The position numbers and the translations under genes were made by a program. Of a DNA stretch of 64,000 bases, positions 37,604-48,357 are shown one piece after another (position 1 is the first letter of the stretch; each line of letters begins with the position of its first letter). Where the stretch lies: the NCBI RefSeq assembly GCF_003014715.1, contig NZ_PYAV01000002.1:1-64000 (forward strand). The letters run 5' to 3'. Under the pieces are notes generated by a model, which saw only the letters and a program-made list of their open reading frames with translations, was not told the origin of the DNA and made no database searches. This DNA comes from Salsuginibacillus halophilus (GTDB taxonomy: Bacteria > Bacillota > Bacilli > Bacillales > Marinococcaceae).

Positions 37604-38707
37604 TCATTTTTTATCATTGGCCTGCAAAGCAGATGCTAGTTCATACAAACGTTCATTTGCATCAGTTACTGCAACATCAAGTGCGTTTTGATGCATTCTT
37701 TCCCAAATGGCAGGGGTATTTAAAATTTGTTCCACCTGCTCAAGCAGACGCTTCCCGTTAAACTCTTCTTCTCGAGACACAAGGGCAGCTCCTGCTTCTT
37801 CAAGCGCCCGAGCGTTTTTTTCCTGGTGATTATTGGTAACATAAGGGCTCGGAATTAAAATTGCCGGCAGACCGAGTGCCATTAACTCCGCAAGTGTTGT
37901 TGCACCTGCTCGTGCACAAACGACATCGACATGGGCAAGCACTTCCGGCATGTTATATAAAAACGGGTGCACCGCTACATTTTCCGGCCTGCCTGCCTCC
38001 TCCACAACTTGGTTAACTTCATCAAAGTGAACTTCACCTGTCACATAAAGCATCTGCCAGTCGCGCCCTGCGCAATCAGGCAGCGCTTCTGTAACTGCCT
38101 CATTAATCGGGCGGGCGCCCCGGCTGCCTCCGACAACTAGTACCGTTCTTTTTTCAGGAGATAAACCAAGGTCCGGAAGCGGAGATGCCCCTCTTGCTTT
38201 TAACACTTCTGAAGCTCTCGGATTCCCTGTAAGCATTGTTTCTTTCCCGGGAAAGTAGCTTGAAGCTTCCTCAAACGACAAGGCAATTCGATCTGCATAA
38301 CGGCTTAAAAATTTATTTGTCAGCCCAGGAACGCTGTTTTGCTCATGAACAATCGAAGGAACCCCTTCTTTTGCAGCTGCATAAACAACCGGTCCTGCTA
38401 CGTAGCCGCCCGTACCGATCACCACATCCGGTTGATGTGTACGAATATAGCGGCGTGCCTGCTTCACCGCTTTAACGAAACGTACAACTGTACGAACGTT
38501 GTGCGCTGAAAGTTTACGCTTAAAACCACTAATTTTAACCGTTTCAAGCTGAAGCCCTTCCCTCGGCACAATATCGGCCTCTAAACCATCTTCAGAGCCG
38601 ACATATACAATTGAAGCCTCAGGGTGCAGCCGCCGGATGTAGCGGGCAAAAGCGAGTGCAGGATAAATGTGGCCGCCGGTGCCTCCACCGGAAATCATTA
38701 CGTTCAT
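37604..38707 (-). CDS. murG: UDP-GlcNAc:undecaprenyl-PP-MurNAc-pentapeptide transferase
   Basis: 367 residues, a GT-B glycosyltransferase (family GT28). The N-terminal MISGGGTGGHIYPALA loop and VHEQNSVPGLTN bind lipid I and phosphate; the C-terminal RAGATTLAELMALGLP binds UDP-GlcNAc. It makes lipid II at the inner membrane face. AAGGAAG precedes the ATG. Order spoVE-murG-murB-divIB is that of B. subtilis. Confidence 0.97.
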   Translation of the reverse strand: MNVMISGGGTGGHIYPALAFARYIRRLHPEASIVYVGSEDGLEADIVPREGLQLETVKISGFKRKLSAHNVRTVVRFVKAVKQARRYIRTHQPDVVIGTGGYVAGPVVYAAAKEGVPSIVHEQNSVPGLTNKFLSRYADRIALSFEEASSYFPGKETMLTGNPRASEVLKARGASPLPDLGLSPEKRTVLVVGGSRGARPINEAVTEALPDCAGRDWQMLYVTGEVHFDEVNQVVEEAGRPENVAVHPFLYNMPEVLAHVDVVCARAGATTLAELMALGLPAILIPSPYVTNNHQEKNARALEEAGAALVSREEEFNGKRLLEQVEQILNTPAIWERMHQNALDVAVTDANERLYELASALQANDKK

Positions 38708-38727
38708 GTTTTTCTTCCTTTCTATGT

Positions 38728-39822
38728 CTAAGCCTCAATGTAACGACTAATACTCAGTAAAAGCCCAACAGCTGCAAGCATTAAAGTGAGCGAAGAACCC
38801 CCGTAACTTAAAAACGGTAGTGTAATGCCGGTGACAGGGAACATCCCGGTAACAACCCCTATATTGATGAGGACTTGGATCAAAAGCATACCTACAATAC
38901 CAACAGCAAGAAACGTTCCAAATCCGTCAGGGGCCAGCATTGCAATACGAATTCCGCGCCACATAAAAGCAGTAAAAAGCAGAATGACTAAGCTGCCGCC
39001 AATAAAGCCGGTTTCTTCTGCGAGTATAGCAAAGATAAAATCCGTTTGTGGCTCAGGTAAATAAAAGTATTTCTGGCGACTTTCTCCAAAACCAAGGCCC
39101 ATTAACCCGCCAGGTCCGATTGCATACAACGACTGAATGATTTGAAACCCGCTGCCGAGTGCATCTGACCACGGATCCAAAAACGAAGTGAGCCGCTGCA
39201 GACGGTAAGGTGCGGCAGCAACTAAAGCAGCAAACATGGAAACACCAAGCATCCCAAGCCAGAAAAAATGCTTATAACGACCCCCGGCAACAAATAAAAG
39301 CACCATACAAGTTAATACCATGACAGCACCCGTACCTAAATCCGGCTGAAGCATAATTAAGCCAAATGCGGCACCAATCAACAAGAGAAGCGGCAGCATT
39401 CCTGTCTTAAATGATGTCAACTGTTCAGGCCGCTCGGCGAGGACCGCCGCTAAAAAAATAATTAAACTAAGTTTCATAAATTCTGACGGCTGAATCGAAA
39501 ACGCACCAACCCCGAGCCAACTTTGCGCGCCGCCTCGAACGAGCCCGACACCAGGGATTAAAACAAGAATGAGCAGAACAAAGCAGATGAGCAAAAAGCT
39601 TAAGCTCCAACGCTTCCAAATCCGGTAGTCAATATGGGTAGTAATTGCCATAACTGTTAGGCCGAGCCCGGCAAATAAAGCCTGCCGCTTTGCAAAATAC
39701 CATGAATCTTCGAAAATAAATGAGCCCCAGGCTGCACTGGCGCTATACACCATGAGCGCACCTACAACAAGAAGTAAAACGACACATAAAACAAGGACAA
39801 AGTCAGGCTGCCTTTTGTTCAT
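38728..39822 (-). CDS. spoVE: SEDS-family glycosyltransferase SpoVE (FtsW/RodA type)
   Basis: 364 residues and about ten transmembrane helices. The SEDS signature region PEPQTDFIFAILAEETGF (about 260-277) and the C-terminal GITLPFLSYGGSS are present. SEDS proteins polymerise lipid II together with a cognate class B PBP. Position between murD and murG, and length close to B. subtilis SpoVE (366), make it the sporulation cortex paralogue, partner of SpoVD. GAGGTG selects ATG 39822. FtsW itself could be meant if no other copy exists. Confidence 0.85.
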   Translation of the reverse strand: MNKRQPDFVLVLCVVLLLVVGALMVYSASAAWGSFIFEDSWYFAKRQALFAGLGLTVMAITTHIDYRIWKRWSLSFLLICFVLLILVLIPGVGLVRGGAQSWLGVGAFSIQPSEFMKLSLIIFLAAVLAERPEQLTSFKTGMLPLLLLIGAAFGLIMLQPDLGTGAVMVLTCMVLLFVAGGRYKHFFWLGMLGVSMFAALVAAAPYRLQRLTSFLDPWSDALGSGFQIIQSLYAIGPGGLMGLGFGESRQKYFYLPEPQTDFIFAILAEETGFIGGSLVILLFTAFMWRGIRIAMLAPDGFGTFLAVGIVGMLLIQVLINIGVVTGMFPVTGITLPFLSYGGSSLTLMLAAVGLLLSISRYIEA

Positions 39823-39898
39823 CCTGATCACCTCACAATTAAGGAAACAAGCCTTTTCGTCTCATTTCACTTTATGCGAGGAATTCCTTTTCATGCGT

Positions 39899-41251
39899 TT
39901 AAGTCAACTGGTGAACAAGCTTCACGAAATGCTCTCCTCGTTCTTCAAACGTCTTATATTGATCCCAGCTTGCACATGCCGGTGAAAGTAGCACAACATC
40001 CCCTGTTTCAGCAGTGTCATTTGCTACGATTACCGCTTCTTCGAGCTTGTCCACCTCGTAAATATTGGCTACCCCAGCTTCTAAAGCAGCTGTTTTTAAG
40101 GCAGATTTTGTTTCACCAAAGGCAACAAGTGCTTTTACCCCGTTTAGTGCAGGAACTAATTCATCAAAGCTTGTTCCGCGATCCAAGCCGCCGGCAAGCA
40201 GAACAACCGGCTCCTTAAATGCATGGAGCGCTTTTGTCGTAGCTAAAATATTGGTTGCTTTTGAATCGTTGTAAAACATGCGACCGCTTTTTTCGGCAAT
40301 CAATTCAAGTCTGTGTTCAACCCCGCTAAATGTGCGCAGCACCTGGGCGATTGCTTCATTTGAACCCCCATAGGATTTAACTGCCGCCACCGCAGCTAAA
40401 ATGTTTTCCAAATTGTGTGCTCCTGGAAGTTTGATCTCACTGACCTCAATTACAATTTCATCTTGATACATAACCTGACCAGCTTGAATATAAGCACCCT
40501 CTTGAACAACCCCGTCAACATCAAACGGAATCTGCACTGCCAGAGAAGCTTGTGCTGCCGGCCGGATGTATGGGTCATTTACATTGTAAACGACCGTTTC
40601 ATTTGATTGTAAATTTTGTAGAAGCTTCAATTTCGAAGCAACATAATCTTCCTTTGTACCGTGGTAATCCAAATGTGCATCAAAAATATTTAACAACACA
40701 GCGGTTTCCGGACGAAATGTTTCTGTTCCTTTTAATTGAAAGCTTGAAACTTCTGTTACCATGACTTCATCCGTTTCGAGCTTTTCGGCAGTTTCGCACG
40801 CCACCTGCCCGATATTACCTGCAGTTTTTGCCGGCGTGCCATCTGCTTCAAGCATCGCATGAATGAGTGTGGTTGTTGTCGTTTTCCCATTAGATCCGGT
40901 AATCGCCATCATCGAACCACGGCGGATTAAGTGAGCAAGCTCGATCTCTGTTACAACGGAAAGCCCTCGCTCGAGTGCTTCGTGTACTAAAGGGTTGTTG
41001 TAAGGAATACCGGGGTTTTTCACAACACAAGTTGTTTGTTCATCCAAAAGCGTTAATGGGTGTCCTCCTGCAACAACACCGATTCCTTCAGCTTCAAGTT
41101 CTGCAATATTATGCAATTCTTCTTTTGGCTTAGCATCATTGATCGTAACAGTAGCAGCGCCGAGCTTCTTCAACAGCCGGGCAGCTGCTTTCCCGCTTTT
41201 CGCCATACCTAGTACGAGACAATGCGCGCCTTGAACATCTTCTTTTCTCAT
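39899..41251 (-). CDS. murD: UDP-MurNAc-L-Ala:D-glutamate ligase
   Basis: 450 residues, a Mur ligase. The P-loop is GSNGKTTTTTLIHAML near 116; the central ATP-binding segment ends with the FDAHLDYHGT region, and the C-terminal domain has FYNDSKATN. It adds D-Glu to UDP-MurNAc-Ala. ATG 41251 overlaps the mraY stop (TAATG), with GAGGTG eight bases ahead. Confidence 0.97.
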   Translation of the reverse strand: MRKEDVQGAHCLVLGMAKSGKAAARLLKKLGAATVTINDAKPKEELHNIAELEAEGIGVVAGGHPLTLLDEQTTCVVKNPGIPYNNPLVHEALERGLSVVTEIELAHLIRRGSMMAITGSNGKTTTTTLIHAMLEADGTPAKTAGNIGQVACETAEKLETDEVMVTEVSSFQLKGTETFRPETAVLLNIFDAHLDYHGTKEDYVASKLKLLQNLQSNETVVYNVNDPYIRPAAQASLAVQIPFDVDGVVQEGAYIQAGQVMYQDEIVIEVSEIKLPGAHNLENILAAVAAVKSYGGSNEAIAQVLRTFSGVEHRLELIAEKSGRMFYNDSKATNILATTKALHAFKEPVVLLAGGLDRGTSFDELVPALNGVKALVAFGETKSALKTAALEAGVANIYEVDKLEEAVIVANDTAETGDVVLLSPACASWDQYKTFEERGEHFVKLVHQLT

Positions 41252-42225
41252 TACATCCACACCTCAATATAAATGCCGAGCGCTGCAAATACGAGCCCGA
41301 CCAGCCAGAATACGGTCACAACTTTCCATTCTGACCACCCGGAAAGTTCGTAATGATGATGCAGTGGACTCATTCGAAAAATCCGTTTTCCTGTCGTTTT
41401 ATAAGATACGACCTGGATCATTACTGACAGTGTCTCAATGACAAACACGCCGCCAATAATGACGAGCAACAACTCCATATTTACAGAAATCGCAACAGCC
41501 GCAATTGCACCACCAAGCGCAAGTGAACCTGTATCACCGATAAAAACTTTTGCAGGGTGGGCATTAAACACGAGAAAGCCGAGGACTGCACCTACAACTG
41601 CAGCACTAAAAATGGCAACATCCATTGCACCAGCATACCAGCTTAAAATCGCATAGGCTCCGAAAGCAGCCGCTGTGGTGCCTGCAAGAAGACCATCTAA
41701 GCCGTCAGTTAAGTTGACTGCATTCGAAGCACCAACGAGCATTAACATGACTAAGATAAGATACATCCAGCCAAGTTCTACAGCCCACGATGTGCCAGGA
41801 ACACCGATACTCGTCTCAAGACCGGCTGCTTCGTTTAGCACGAAAAAGAAAATTGCAGCAATCCCGAGCTGCGCCATCAGCTTCTGGCGCGACGTTAAAC
41901 CAAGGTTACGTTTTTTAGCAACTTTAATAAAGTCGTCTAAAAACCCGATAAAACCAAAACTTAGCAGTACGAGTAAAAGCATCCAGATTTGAACGGTAAG
42001 TACACCAAAAGCCGCGGCTGCAGCAATGGCAGCGCCAGCAATAGAGATAAGCACCATAATTCCGCCCATGGTTGGTGTCCCAGATTTTTTATGGTGTGAT
42101 TCCGGTCCTTCTTCACGAATACTCTGACCGAACTTCAACCGACGTAAAAACGGGATAAATAAAGGGGATAAGATTACACACAATAGAAAAGCCGCCGCTG
42201 CGGCTACAGCAATTGAAACTCCCAT
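41251..42225 (-). CDS. mraY: Phospho-MurNAc-pentapeptide translocase MraY
   Basis: 324 residues, ten transmembrane helices. Conserved cytosolic motifs: GIMVLISI region after [39 protein letters not shown], and [11 protein letters not shown] near the C-terminus (Mg and nucleotide binding). It forms lipid I. It overlaps the stops and starts of its neighbours by one base. Confidence 0.97.
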   Translation of the reverse strand: MGVSIAVAAAAAFLLCVILSPLFIPFLRRLKFGQSIREEGPESHHKKSGTPTMGGIMVLISIAGAAIAAAAAFGVLTVQIWMLLLVLLSFGFIGFLDDFIKVAKKRNLGLTSRQKLMAQLGIAAIFFFVLNEAAGLETSIGVPGTSWAVELGWMYLILVMLMLVGASNAVNLTDGLDGLLAGTTAAAFGAYAILSWYAGAMDVAIFSAAVVGAVLGFLVFNAHPAKVFIGDTGSLALGGAIAAVAISVNMELLLVIIGGVFVIETLSVMIQVVSYKTTGKRIFRMSPLHHHYELSGWSEWKVVTVFWLVGLVFAALGIYIEVWM

Positions 42226-43700
42226 TAGACAGTGCCTCCCCCTTCCGTGCGCCTAGCAAGGGCTTTTAACGCTTCTTCCCGGTCATCAAAAACGAGCGTT
42301 TCCCCTTGAACTTCCTGATACGTTTCATGACCTTTGCCAGCAATAACAACGACATCACCTGCGCCCGCTTGTGCAATCGCATAATCGATTGCTTCACGGC
42401 GGTCCTGCCTCACAGTATAACTTGATGCGCCTGCTTTCATATCCTCAATAATTGCCGCCGGATTCTCGCTGCGCGGATTATCTGAAGTAAATACGGCTTC
42501 ATCACTATACTTTTCAGCAACAGCTGCCATTTTTGGACGTTTCCCCCGGTCACGGTCACCGCCACAGCCAACAACCGTAATCAACCGCTGTTCTGTCATT
42601 TCAGAAGCAGCCTGCAGTACATTTTCTAAACTGTCTGTTGTATGTGCATAATCAACAATGACCCCAAAGTTCTGCCCGGCATCTACAGGTTCGAAGCGCC
42701 CCCTTACACCGGTTTCCTCCTCAAGACTTGCTGTAACAGTCTCAAGATCAAAGCCTGAAACAAGTGCAGCTGCTGCCGCTGCGAGCGCGTTATACACACT
42801 GAATTTCCCCATCAGCTGCAACTTCACAGGACGCGCTTCACCGAAAGCATGCAGCGTGAATGTCACACCTGCTGCGTTTAGAGAGAGATCTTCAGCATAC
42901 ACATCCGCCTCCGGCGTGCAGCCATATGTAATGACAGGTGCAGCCGTCATGGTTTGATATTTCTTAATGACTGGGTCATCAGCATTTAAAACCGCCGCTT
43001 TAAAACGACCATCTGCTTCATTACCTAATTGCGCAAACAATAATCCTTTTGCCTGTTCATAGTCTTCTTTCGTTTCGTGAAAATCGAGATGATCTTCTGT
43101 TACATTTGTAAGTACCGCCACATCAAATGCAGCGCCACGTGTACGGCCAAGTGTCAAGGCATGGGATGAAACTTCCATCGCTGCTGCGGTCACACCTTCA
43201 TCCTTCATCCATGCAAACGTCTGCTGGAGCGTTAAAGATTCCGGTGTTGTATTTTTCGCGTCTAACGACTTCTCCCCTGCACGAGTGTACAATGTGCCGA
43301 TCAACCCAGGGGTCTCACCAGCCCGGGCAAAAATATTTTCTAGTAGATGCGTCACTGTCGTTTTACCATTTGTTCCAGTCACCCCGATGAGTTTAAACGA
43401 CGTTGATGGCTGGTCGTAATACATGGTAGCAAGCTCTGCCATTGCGCGCTTCGTATCACGCACGTAAATGACAGGTACATCTACATCGACCGGTTGTTCT
43501 GCCACAATAGCAGCAGCTCCTTTCGCTGCTGCATCCCGGGCAAATGTGTGCCCATCAACTGTATAACCGTTAACGCAGATGAACAGTGCCCCGGGGATGA
43601 CCCCGCGGGAGTCCATCGTCATTGCTTGAATATCAGGGTTACCGGCTCCAACTTGTTCATAAGCGAGCAGTGGAGCGCAAACTTCTTTTAACGTTTTCAT
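42225..43700 (-). CDS. murE: UDP-MurNAc-tripeptide synthetase, meso-diaminopimelate adding
   Basis: 491 residues. P-loop [16 protein letters not shown] near 108; the C-terminal DNPR motif ([11 protein letters not shown]) is the signature of enzymes that add meso-DAP, so the wall is DAP-type. The open frame runs on to 43823, but alignment to B. subtilis MurE and GGAG nine bases ahead place the start at ATG 43700. Confidence 0.96.
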   Translation of the reverse strand: MKTLKEVCAPLLAYEQVGAGNPDIQAMTMDSRGVIPGALFICVNGYTVDGHTFARDAAAKGAAAIVAEQPVDVDVPVIYVRDTKRAMAELATMYYDQPSTSFKLIGVTGTNGKTTVTHLLENIFARAGETPGLIGTLYTRAGEKSLDAKNTTPESLTLQQTFAWMKDEGVTAAAMEVSSHALTLGRTRGAAFDVAVLTNVTEDHLDFHETKEDYEQAKGLLFAQLGNEADGRFKAAVLNADDPVIKKYQTMTAAPVITYGCTPEADVYAEDLSLNAAGVTFTLHAFGEARPVKLQLMGKFSVYNALAAAAAALVSGFDLETVTASLEEETGVRGRFEPVDAGQNFGVIVDYAHTTDSLENVLQAASEMTEQRLITVVGCGGDRDRGKRPKMAAVAEKYSDEAVFTSDNPRSENPAAIIEDMKAGASSYTVRQDRREAIDYAIAQAGAGDVVVIAGKGHETYQEVQGETLVFDDREEALKALARRTEGGGTV

Positions 43701-43770
43701 GCCTTGACTCTCCATTTCCAACAATTCGTCTTTAAGTGCAGGTGAAGCACGTGCGACACCTTTGTATATT

Positions 43771-45702
43771 TTAATCGTCTTCAGTTGATTTGTCACCAAG
43801 ATATAGTCGCAGGACGCTGTCATTAGCTACCTTCTCTCCTGGAGCCGGTGCCTGGGCCGTTACGACTGTTCCATCACCTTCAGTTTCAAGTTTAAGCGGG
43901 TAGTTCGCCACATGCAGATCGCGCAGTTCCATACCTGTAACATCTGGAACTTCGACTAAAGGTGTCTCGTTCCAATCGAGGTCTTTTTCAAGTTGGTCTT
44001 CACGTTTCTCCACTCCCATAGCCTGCAAACTGTCGTTAATAATTGTGCCGGCGATTGGTGCAGCGACCACACCCCCGAACTGCAGTGTATCTTTAGGGTT
44101 ATCAACGGCAATGTATACAACGATTTCCGGATCATCCATCGGCGCGACGCCAATGAAAGATACAATGTGATTATTTTTTAAATAGACACCGTCTTTTGAT
44201 TTTTGCGCAGTTCCGGTTTTGCCGCCGACCCGGTAACCATCAGCAAAGGCTCCTTTTCCTGTCCCTTTAGCGACTACATGCTCCAAAGCACGGCGGACTT
44301 CTTTTGAAGTTTCCTCAGAGATGACACTTTTTTTGGCATCAGGCGTGCTCCGCCTGACCACTGTCTCTTTTTCCGGATCAAGCCACTCCTTGGCTAAATA
44401 CGGTTGGTAAAGATCTCCGCCATTTACCGCTGCTGCTACAGCAGCGACCTGCTGAATCGGCGTTACAGAGACCCCTTGACCAAACGCCGTTGTCGCCTGT
44501 TCTAACGGACCAATCGCATCTTCATCAAACAAAATTCCTTGGCCTTCTCCGTCTAAATCAATGCCGGTTTTTTCACCAAAGCCAAACGAGCGGATATAAT
44601 CAAACAACGCCGTTTTACCTAACCGCTCACCAAGAGCTACAAAACCTGGGTTGCAGGAGTTCTGTACAACTTCAAGAAACGTCTGTTGGCCATGACCACC
44701 TTTTTTCCAACAACGGAGGCGCTGTCCCGCTACTTCCACGTGGCCCGGATCATAAAACGTATCATGGTCCAAATCTACGAGATTTTCCTCTAGGGCAGCT
44801 GCGAGTGTTATAATTTTAAAGGTCGAACCCGGCTCGTACTGCGACCATACCGGACGATTCTGATTATAAATTTCGGGCGGGACATCTTGATAGTCTTCAG
44901 GATGAAAATCCGGGCGGCTGCTCATACCAAGAATTTCTCCTGTATTAGGGTCCATCGCAAGCGCCATGGCGCCATCAGGGTCATACGTAGCTTCTGCCCG
45001 ATCAAGTTCACGTTCAATAATTGTTTGTACACGATCATCAATTGTTAAACGGACATGGCTGCCGTCTTGTGGTTCAATGTACCTGTCAGCCATCCCCGGC
45101 ATCCGCTGCCCCTTAGCATCGGAGTAAAAAGAAACGTAGCCTGCATCTCCTTTTAAATGTTCATCATAATACCTTTCAATGCCAGTCAACCCTTGGTTAT
45201 CAACACCTGCAAATCCAAGCACGTGAGAAAGGTAGCGACCGTTCGGATAATGCCGTTTGTTGTCTTCAGCAATGTAGAGCCCAGGCGCATCCAATCCCCG
45301 AATTTCGTCCGCTGTAGCTTCCTCCATTTTTCGTCCTTGAGGATTAATGCGTACAATGGACTGTGCTTCAGTTAACTTTTCATAAACTTCAGCTTTGTCC
45401 ATCTGCAAAATCGGTGCGAGCTCGGCCGCAGTTTCCACGGGATTTTGTACTTGACGGGGAACAATTAAAAGGGTCGGCGCACTAATATTTGTGGCAAGAA
45501 CTTCATCATTGCGGTCACGGATCTCTCCACGCTCAGCTTCAAATGGAATGTCCCGGCTCCATGATTCTTCAGCTTCCTCTGCAAGCCAGCCGCCGAGTGA
45601 GAATTGCACATATCCTAATCGAATAATTAAAATTAACGCGATACTAAACCCTAACGCCAGCATAAAAAGCAGGCGCTTGTTTACAATTGATCGATTCCGC
45701 AT
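43771..45702 (-). CDS. spoVD: Sporulation-specific class B penicillin-binding protein SpoVD
   Basis: 643 residues. One N-terminal transmembrane helix, a PBP dimerisation domain, and a transpeptidase domain with the three motifs SxxK (STFK near 299), SxN (SCN near 355) and KTGT, followed by one PASTA domain at the C-terminus (VPDVTGMELRD...). Position after pbpB and size match B. subtilis SpoVD, which makes cortex peptidoglycan with SpoVE. TGGAGG precedes ATG 45702, partly inside a hairpin (45714-45760). Confidence 0.93.
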   Translation of the reverse strand: MRNRSIVNKRLLFMLALGFSIALILIIRLGYVQFSLGGWLAEEAEESWSRDIPFEAERGEIRDRNDEVLATNISAPTLLIVPRQVQNPVETAAELAPILQMDKAEVYEKLTEAQSIVRINPQGRKMEEATADEIRGLDAPGLYIAEDNKRHYPNGRYLSHVLGFAGVDNQGLTGIERYYDEHLKGDAGYVSFYSDAKGQRMPGMADRYIEPQDGSHVRLTIDDRVQTIIERELDRAEATYDPDGAMALAMDPNTGEILGMSSRPDFHPEDYQDVPPEIYNQNRPVWSQYEPGSTFKIITLAAALEENLVDLDHDTFYDPGHVEVAGQRLRCWKKGGHGQQTFLEVVQNSCNPGFVALGERLGKTALFDYIRSFGFGEKTGIDLDGEGQGILFDEDAIGPLEQATTAFGQGVSVTPIQQVAAVAAAVNGGDLYQPYLAKEWLDPEKETVVRRSTPDAKKSVISEETSKEVRRALEHVVAKGTGKGAFADGYRVGGKTGTAQKSKDGVYLKNNHIVSFIGVAPMDDPEIVVYIAVDNPKDTLQFGGVVAAPIAGTIINDSLQAMGVEKREDQLEKDLDWNETPLVEVPDVTGMELRDLHVANYPLKLETEGDGTVVTAQAPAPGEKVANDSVLRLYLGDKSTEDD

Positions 45703-45713
45703 GCAAGGTGCCT

Positions 45714-45760
45714 CCATACGCTGAATTCCCCCACCTCGGACGGGGTACTTCAGCGTATGG
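45714..45760 (-). promoter_or_regulatory. Strong hairpin overlapping the spoVD ribosome binding site
   Basis: Perfect 12-bp arms CCATACGCTGAA (45714-45725) and TTCAGCGTATGG (45749-45760), with an inner CCCC/GGGG. On the minus strand its 3' arm includes the first bases of GGAGG of spoVD. No U-run follows, so it is not a classic terminator. Confidence 0.8.
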
Positions 45761-45774
45761 TCTGAACAGAAAAA

Positions 45775-47985
45775 TTATTCCCGCCGTTCTTCGGAAGATT
45801 CCGTTTCCTCACCTTCATTCTCTTCTTCGTTTTCAGCTTCAGCGGCAGCCTCTGGATCCGGCGGATTAAGATCAACTGTTAAATACGTTTTGTTTTCTAA
45901 TCCTGCACCTACTTCAATACTTTGTTCTTCAACAAAACCAGTCCCCATGTAATGTAAATCCAGGTCAAACAGTTCGGCAAATTTCTTCGTTTCACGAAGC
46001 GACCAGCCAGTCATATCCGGCATGACTTCATTTTGATTTGTGCGAACCATGACACGTTCACCATGGATGAGCGGCTCACCTGCTTCAGGTACTTGGGCAG
46101 TCACGCTTTCCTCTTCTCCAACAAGTAAAGGTGTAAGCTGCTTGGCTTCTATCGTTTCTTTTGCTTCACTCGCAGTCATACCTTCAACATCCGGAGATTT
46201 TGTTCCATCATCTTCTAAAGATGGTTCTTCTTCTACATCAGGTGTAATGTCTAAATACTGCAGACTTTGCTGCATAACTGTATTAAAGATCTGTGCCACT
46301 GGTTCTGACCCGGCTTCGTGATCTTCAAGTTCCGGACGGTCGACCGCAACGTATAAGAGAACTTGCGGGTCATCCTTGGGTGCCATGCCAAGAAACGAAA
46401 AGATATTTTCATCACTACCGCTTAAATAACCACCTTCCGGGTCTGGAATTTGTGCTGTCCCGGTTTTACCAATGACATCAAACCCTTCAAGGTAATAGTC
46501 CGTTCCAGTCCCTTCTGAAGCCTCAACAACATCCTGCATTCGTTCGCGCGTTTCAGCCGCAGTTTCCGGCGAAATCGGTTCACCTGTTTTGACCGGTTCA
46601 TGTTGATATACCGGTTCGTGATCTTGATTTGGGTTGTAAATGCCATCAATGACATAGGGCTGCACCATTTCACCATCGTTTGCAATAGCTGTCGCTGCGT
46701 GAACAAGCTGCATCGGTGTGAATGCAGATGCCTGACCGAATGCTGTTGCCGCTGTATCATAATTCGATTGATTTGCGATTAAGCTTTCTGCTTCCCGCGG
46801 TAAGTCAACGCCTGTAGGTGAAGTGAATCCAAACGATTCAATATAATCATAAAATGTGTCCCTTCCAAGCTGTTCCTTTGCAATTTTCGCAAATGCAACG
46901 TTTGAGGAGCGGGCAAAACCTTCATTATATGTTATCTCACCCCAGCCCCGGCCTTCGTTATGATCGGAAACGGTATGACCGCCGATCGGCCACTGCCCGG
47001 ATTGAAACATATCTTCTCCATCATAGACCCCTTCTTCAATCGCAGCAGCAAGCGTAAACATTTTCATTGTTGAACCTGGTTCAATCCGATCGGAAACTGC
47101 GTAGTTTGTGTAATTTGTGATGTTCTCGTACGTGTTCGGATTAAAGGACGGCCGATTGCTTATGGCATAAATTTCACCGTTGGAGGGATTTGCAGCCACA
47201 GCCATTATTTTTTCAGGGTTGTACGTATCTTCCACTTCACTCATAGCCCGTTCCATTGATGTTTGGATCCTCTGATCAAGCGTGAGCTGTACATCATAGC
47301 CATCCTGTTCCGGCTCGTACTGCTCCTCAGCATGTAAGAGCGGGAAACCTCTGGCATCACGGCGATACGTCAACTTTCCATCCTGCGCTGTCAGCTCATC
47401 ATCAAGACTGGACTCAAGCCCTAAACTTGGTATATTTCCATTACGGTCCACGTACCCGGTGACATGAGACGCAAATTCATGATTAGGGTAATAACGACTC
47501 GCTTCTGTTCGAAAGTGAATTCCCTCTATCCCTGCGTCTTCAGCTGCTTCTTCAATTTCATTTTTTTGCTGCAGGCTCAAATAACGAGCATTAGAACCTA
47601 GTTCAACTTGATATAAATCACGCGACAAACGATTTTCTATTTCCGATTCGTCCATATCAAGCAGTGGAGCCAGCACCTCGGCTGCCACCTCTGGATCTTC
47701 AATATACTCTTGTGCCTCATCACTAATGATCGCTACGAGCGTATAAGACCTGACATCTTCTGCAATTGCACTGCCAGATCGATCAAGTAAACTTCCGCGT
47801 GAGCCAGGCACAGTCTCTGTCGTCGTCCAGCGGCTTTCAGCAATGGCCTCTAGATCGCGCCCATCTACCTCTTTTGTGACTTGGACGTAAAGAAGCCGTC
47901 CGGAGAAGACGGCTACAAAAACAAGTACAGCAAGAAATAGAATGATGGATCGTTTGACAACAGTGTTCCTTTTCTTATATGCCAA
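45775..47985 (-). CDS. pbpB: Penicillin-binding protein 2B (division transpeptidase)
   Basis: About 736 residues: transmembrane anchor, dimerisation domain, and a transpeptidase with SxxK (EPGSTMKMF), SxN (SSN) and KTGT (IGKTGTAQ), then two PASTA domains and an extremely acidic tail (Glu-rich, last ~25 residues). It crosslinks septal peptidoglycan. The ORF opens at GTG 47997, but the AGGTGG element fits TTG 47985 better. The preceding ftsL stop is a few bases upstream. Confidence 0.94.
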   Translation of the reverse strand: MAYKKRNTVVKRSIILFLAVLVFVAVFSGRLLYVQVTKEVDGRDLEAIAESRWTTTETVPGSRGSLLDRSGSAIAEDVRSYTLVAIISDEAQEYIEDPEVAAEVLAPLLDMDESEIENRLSRDLYQVELGSNARYLSLQQKNEIEEAAEDAGIEGIHFRTEASRYYPNHEFASHVTGYVDRNGNIPSLGLESSLDDELTAQDGKLTYRRDARGFPLLHAEEQYEPEQDGYDVQLTLDQRIQTSMERAMSEVEDTYNPEKIMAVAANPSNGEIYAISNRPSFNPNTYENITNYTNYAVSDRIEPGSTMKMFTLAAAIEEGVYDGEDMFQSGQWPIGGHTVSDHNEGRGWGEITYNEGFARSSNVAFAKIAKEQLGRDTFYDYIESFGFTSPTGVDLPREAESLIANQSNYDTAATAFGQASAFTPMQLVHAATAIANDGEMVQPYVIDGIYNPNQDHEPVYQHEPVKTGEPISPETAAETRERMQDVVEASEGTGTDYYLEGFDVIGKTGTAQIPDPEGGYLSGSDENIFSFLGMAPKDDPQVLLYVAVDRPELEDHEAGSEPVAQIFNTVMQQSLQYLDITPDVEEEPSLEDDGTKSPDVEGMTASEAKETIEAKQLTPLLVGEEESVTAQVPEAGEPLIHGERVMVRTNQNEVMPDMTGWSLRETKKFAELFDLDLHYMGTGFVEEQSIEVGAGLENKTYLTVDLNPPDPEAAAEAENEEENEGEETESSEERRE

Positions 47986-48002
47986 ATCTTTCACCACCTA
48001 AG

Positions 48003-48356
48003 CTAGTCATGCTGAACGACTTCAACGTTCTCATTGTTCAACGACATGCCGAGTTCGTTTGTTGCATAATCAACAATCCGGTCAGGGGCACTCAATTCAG
48101 AAACTTGAAGCTGCAAACTTTCATTGGCTTCCTGTTGTTGATAAACTGATTGTTCAAGAGAGGTAACTTCTCGGTCGACCGCGTGCATTTCTGCGTAATT
48201 TGCAATAATCAGCGCTGCTAAAAGCGCTGTTACTGCGACGAAAATAACCAACAAAAGCTTTTCACCTTTTGTAATCCCGCCGGGGACACGCTGCGTAATC
48301 TTTTTATGTACCGGCTGCAGTTTACGCTTCGGTTCATACTGATATGCGTTCGCCAT
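48003..48356 (-). CDS. ftsL: Cell-division protein FtsL
   Basis: 117 residues: basic cytosolic N-terminus, one transmembrane helix (about 36-56) and an extracytoplasmic leucine-zipper coiled coil (about 60-95), followed by an AxxxLGM-type end (ATNELGMSLNNENV). It complexes with DivIC and DivIB. AAAGGGGG precedes the ATG. It sits between rsmH and pbpB as usual. Confidence 0.93.
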   Translation of the reverse strand: MANAYQYEPKRKLQPVHKKITQRVPGGITKGEKLLLVIFVAVTALLAALIIANYAEMHAVDREVTSLEQSVYQQQEANESLQLQVSELSAPDRIVDYATNELGMSLNNENVEVVQHD

Positions 48357-48357
48357 A

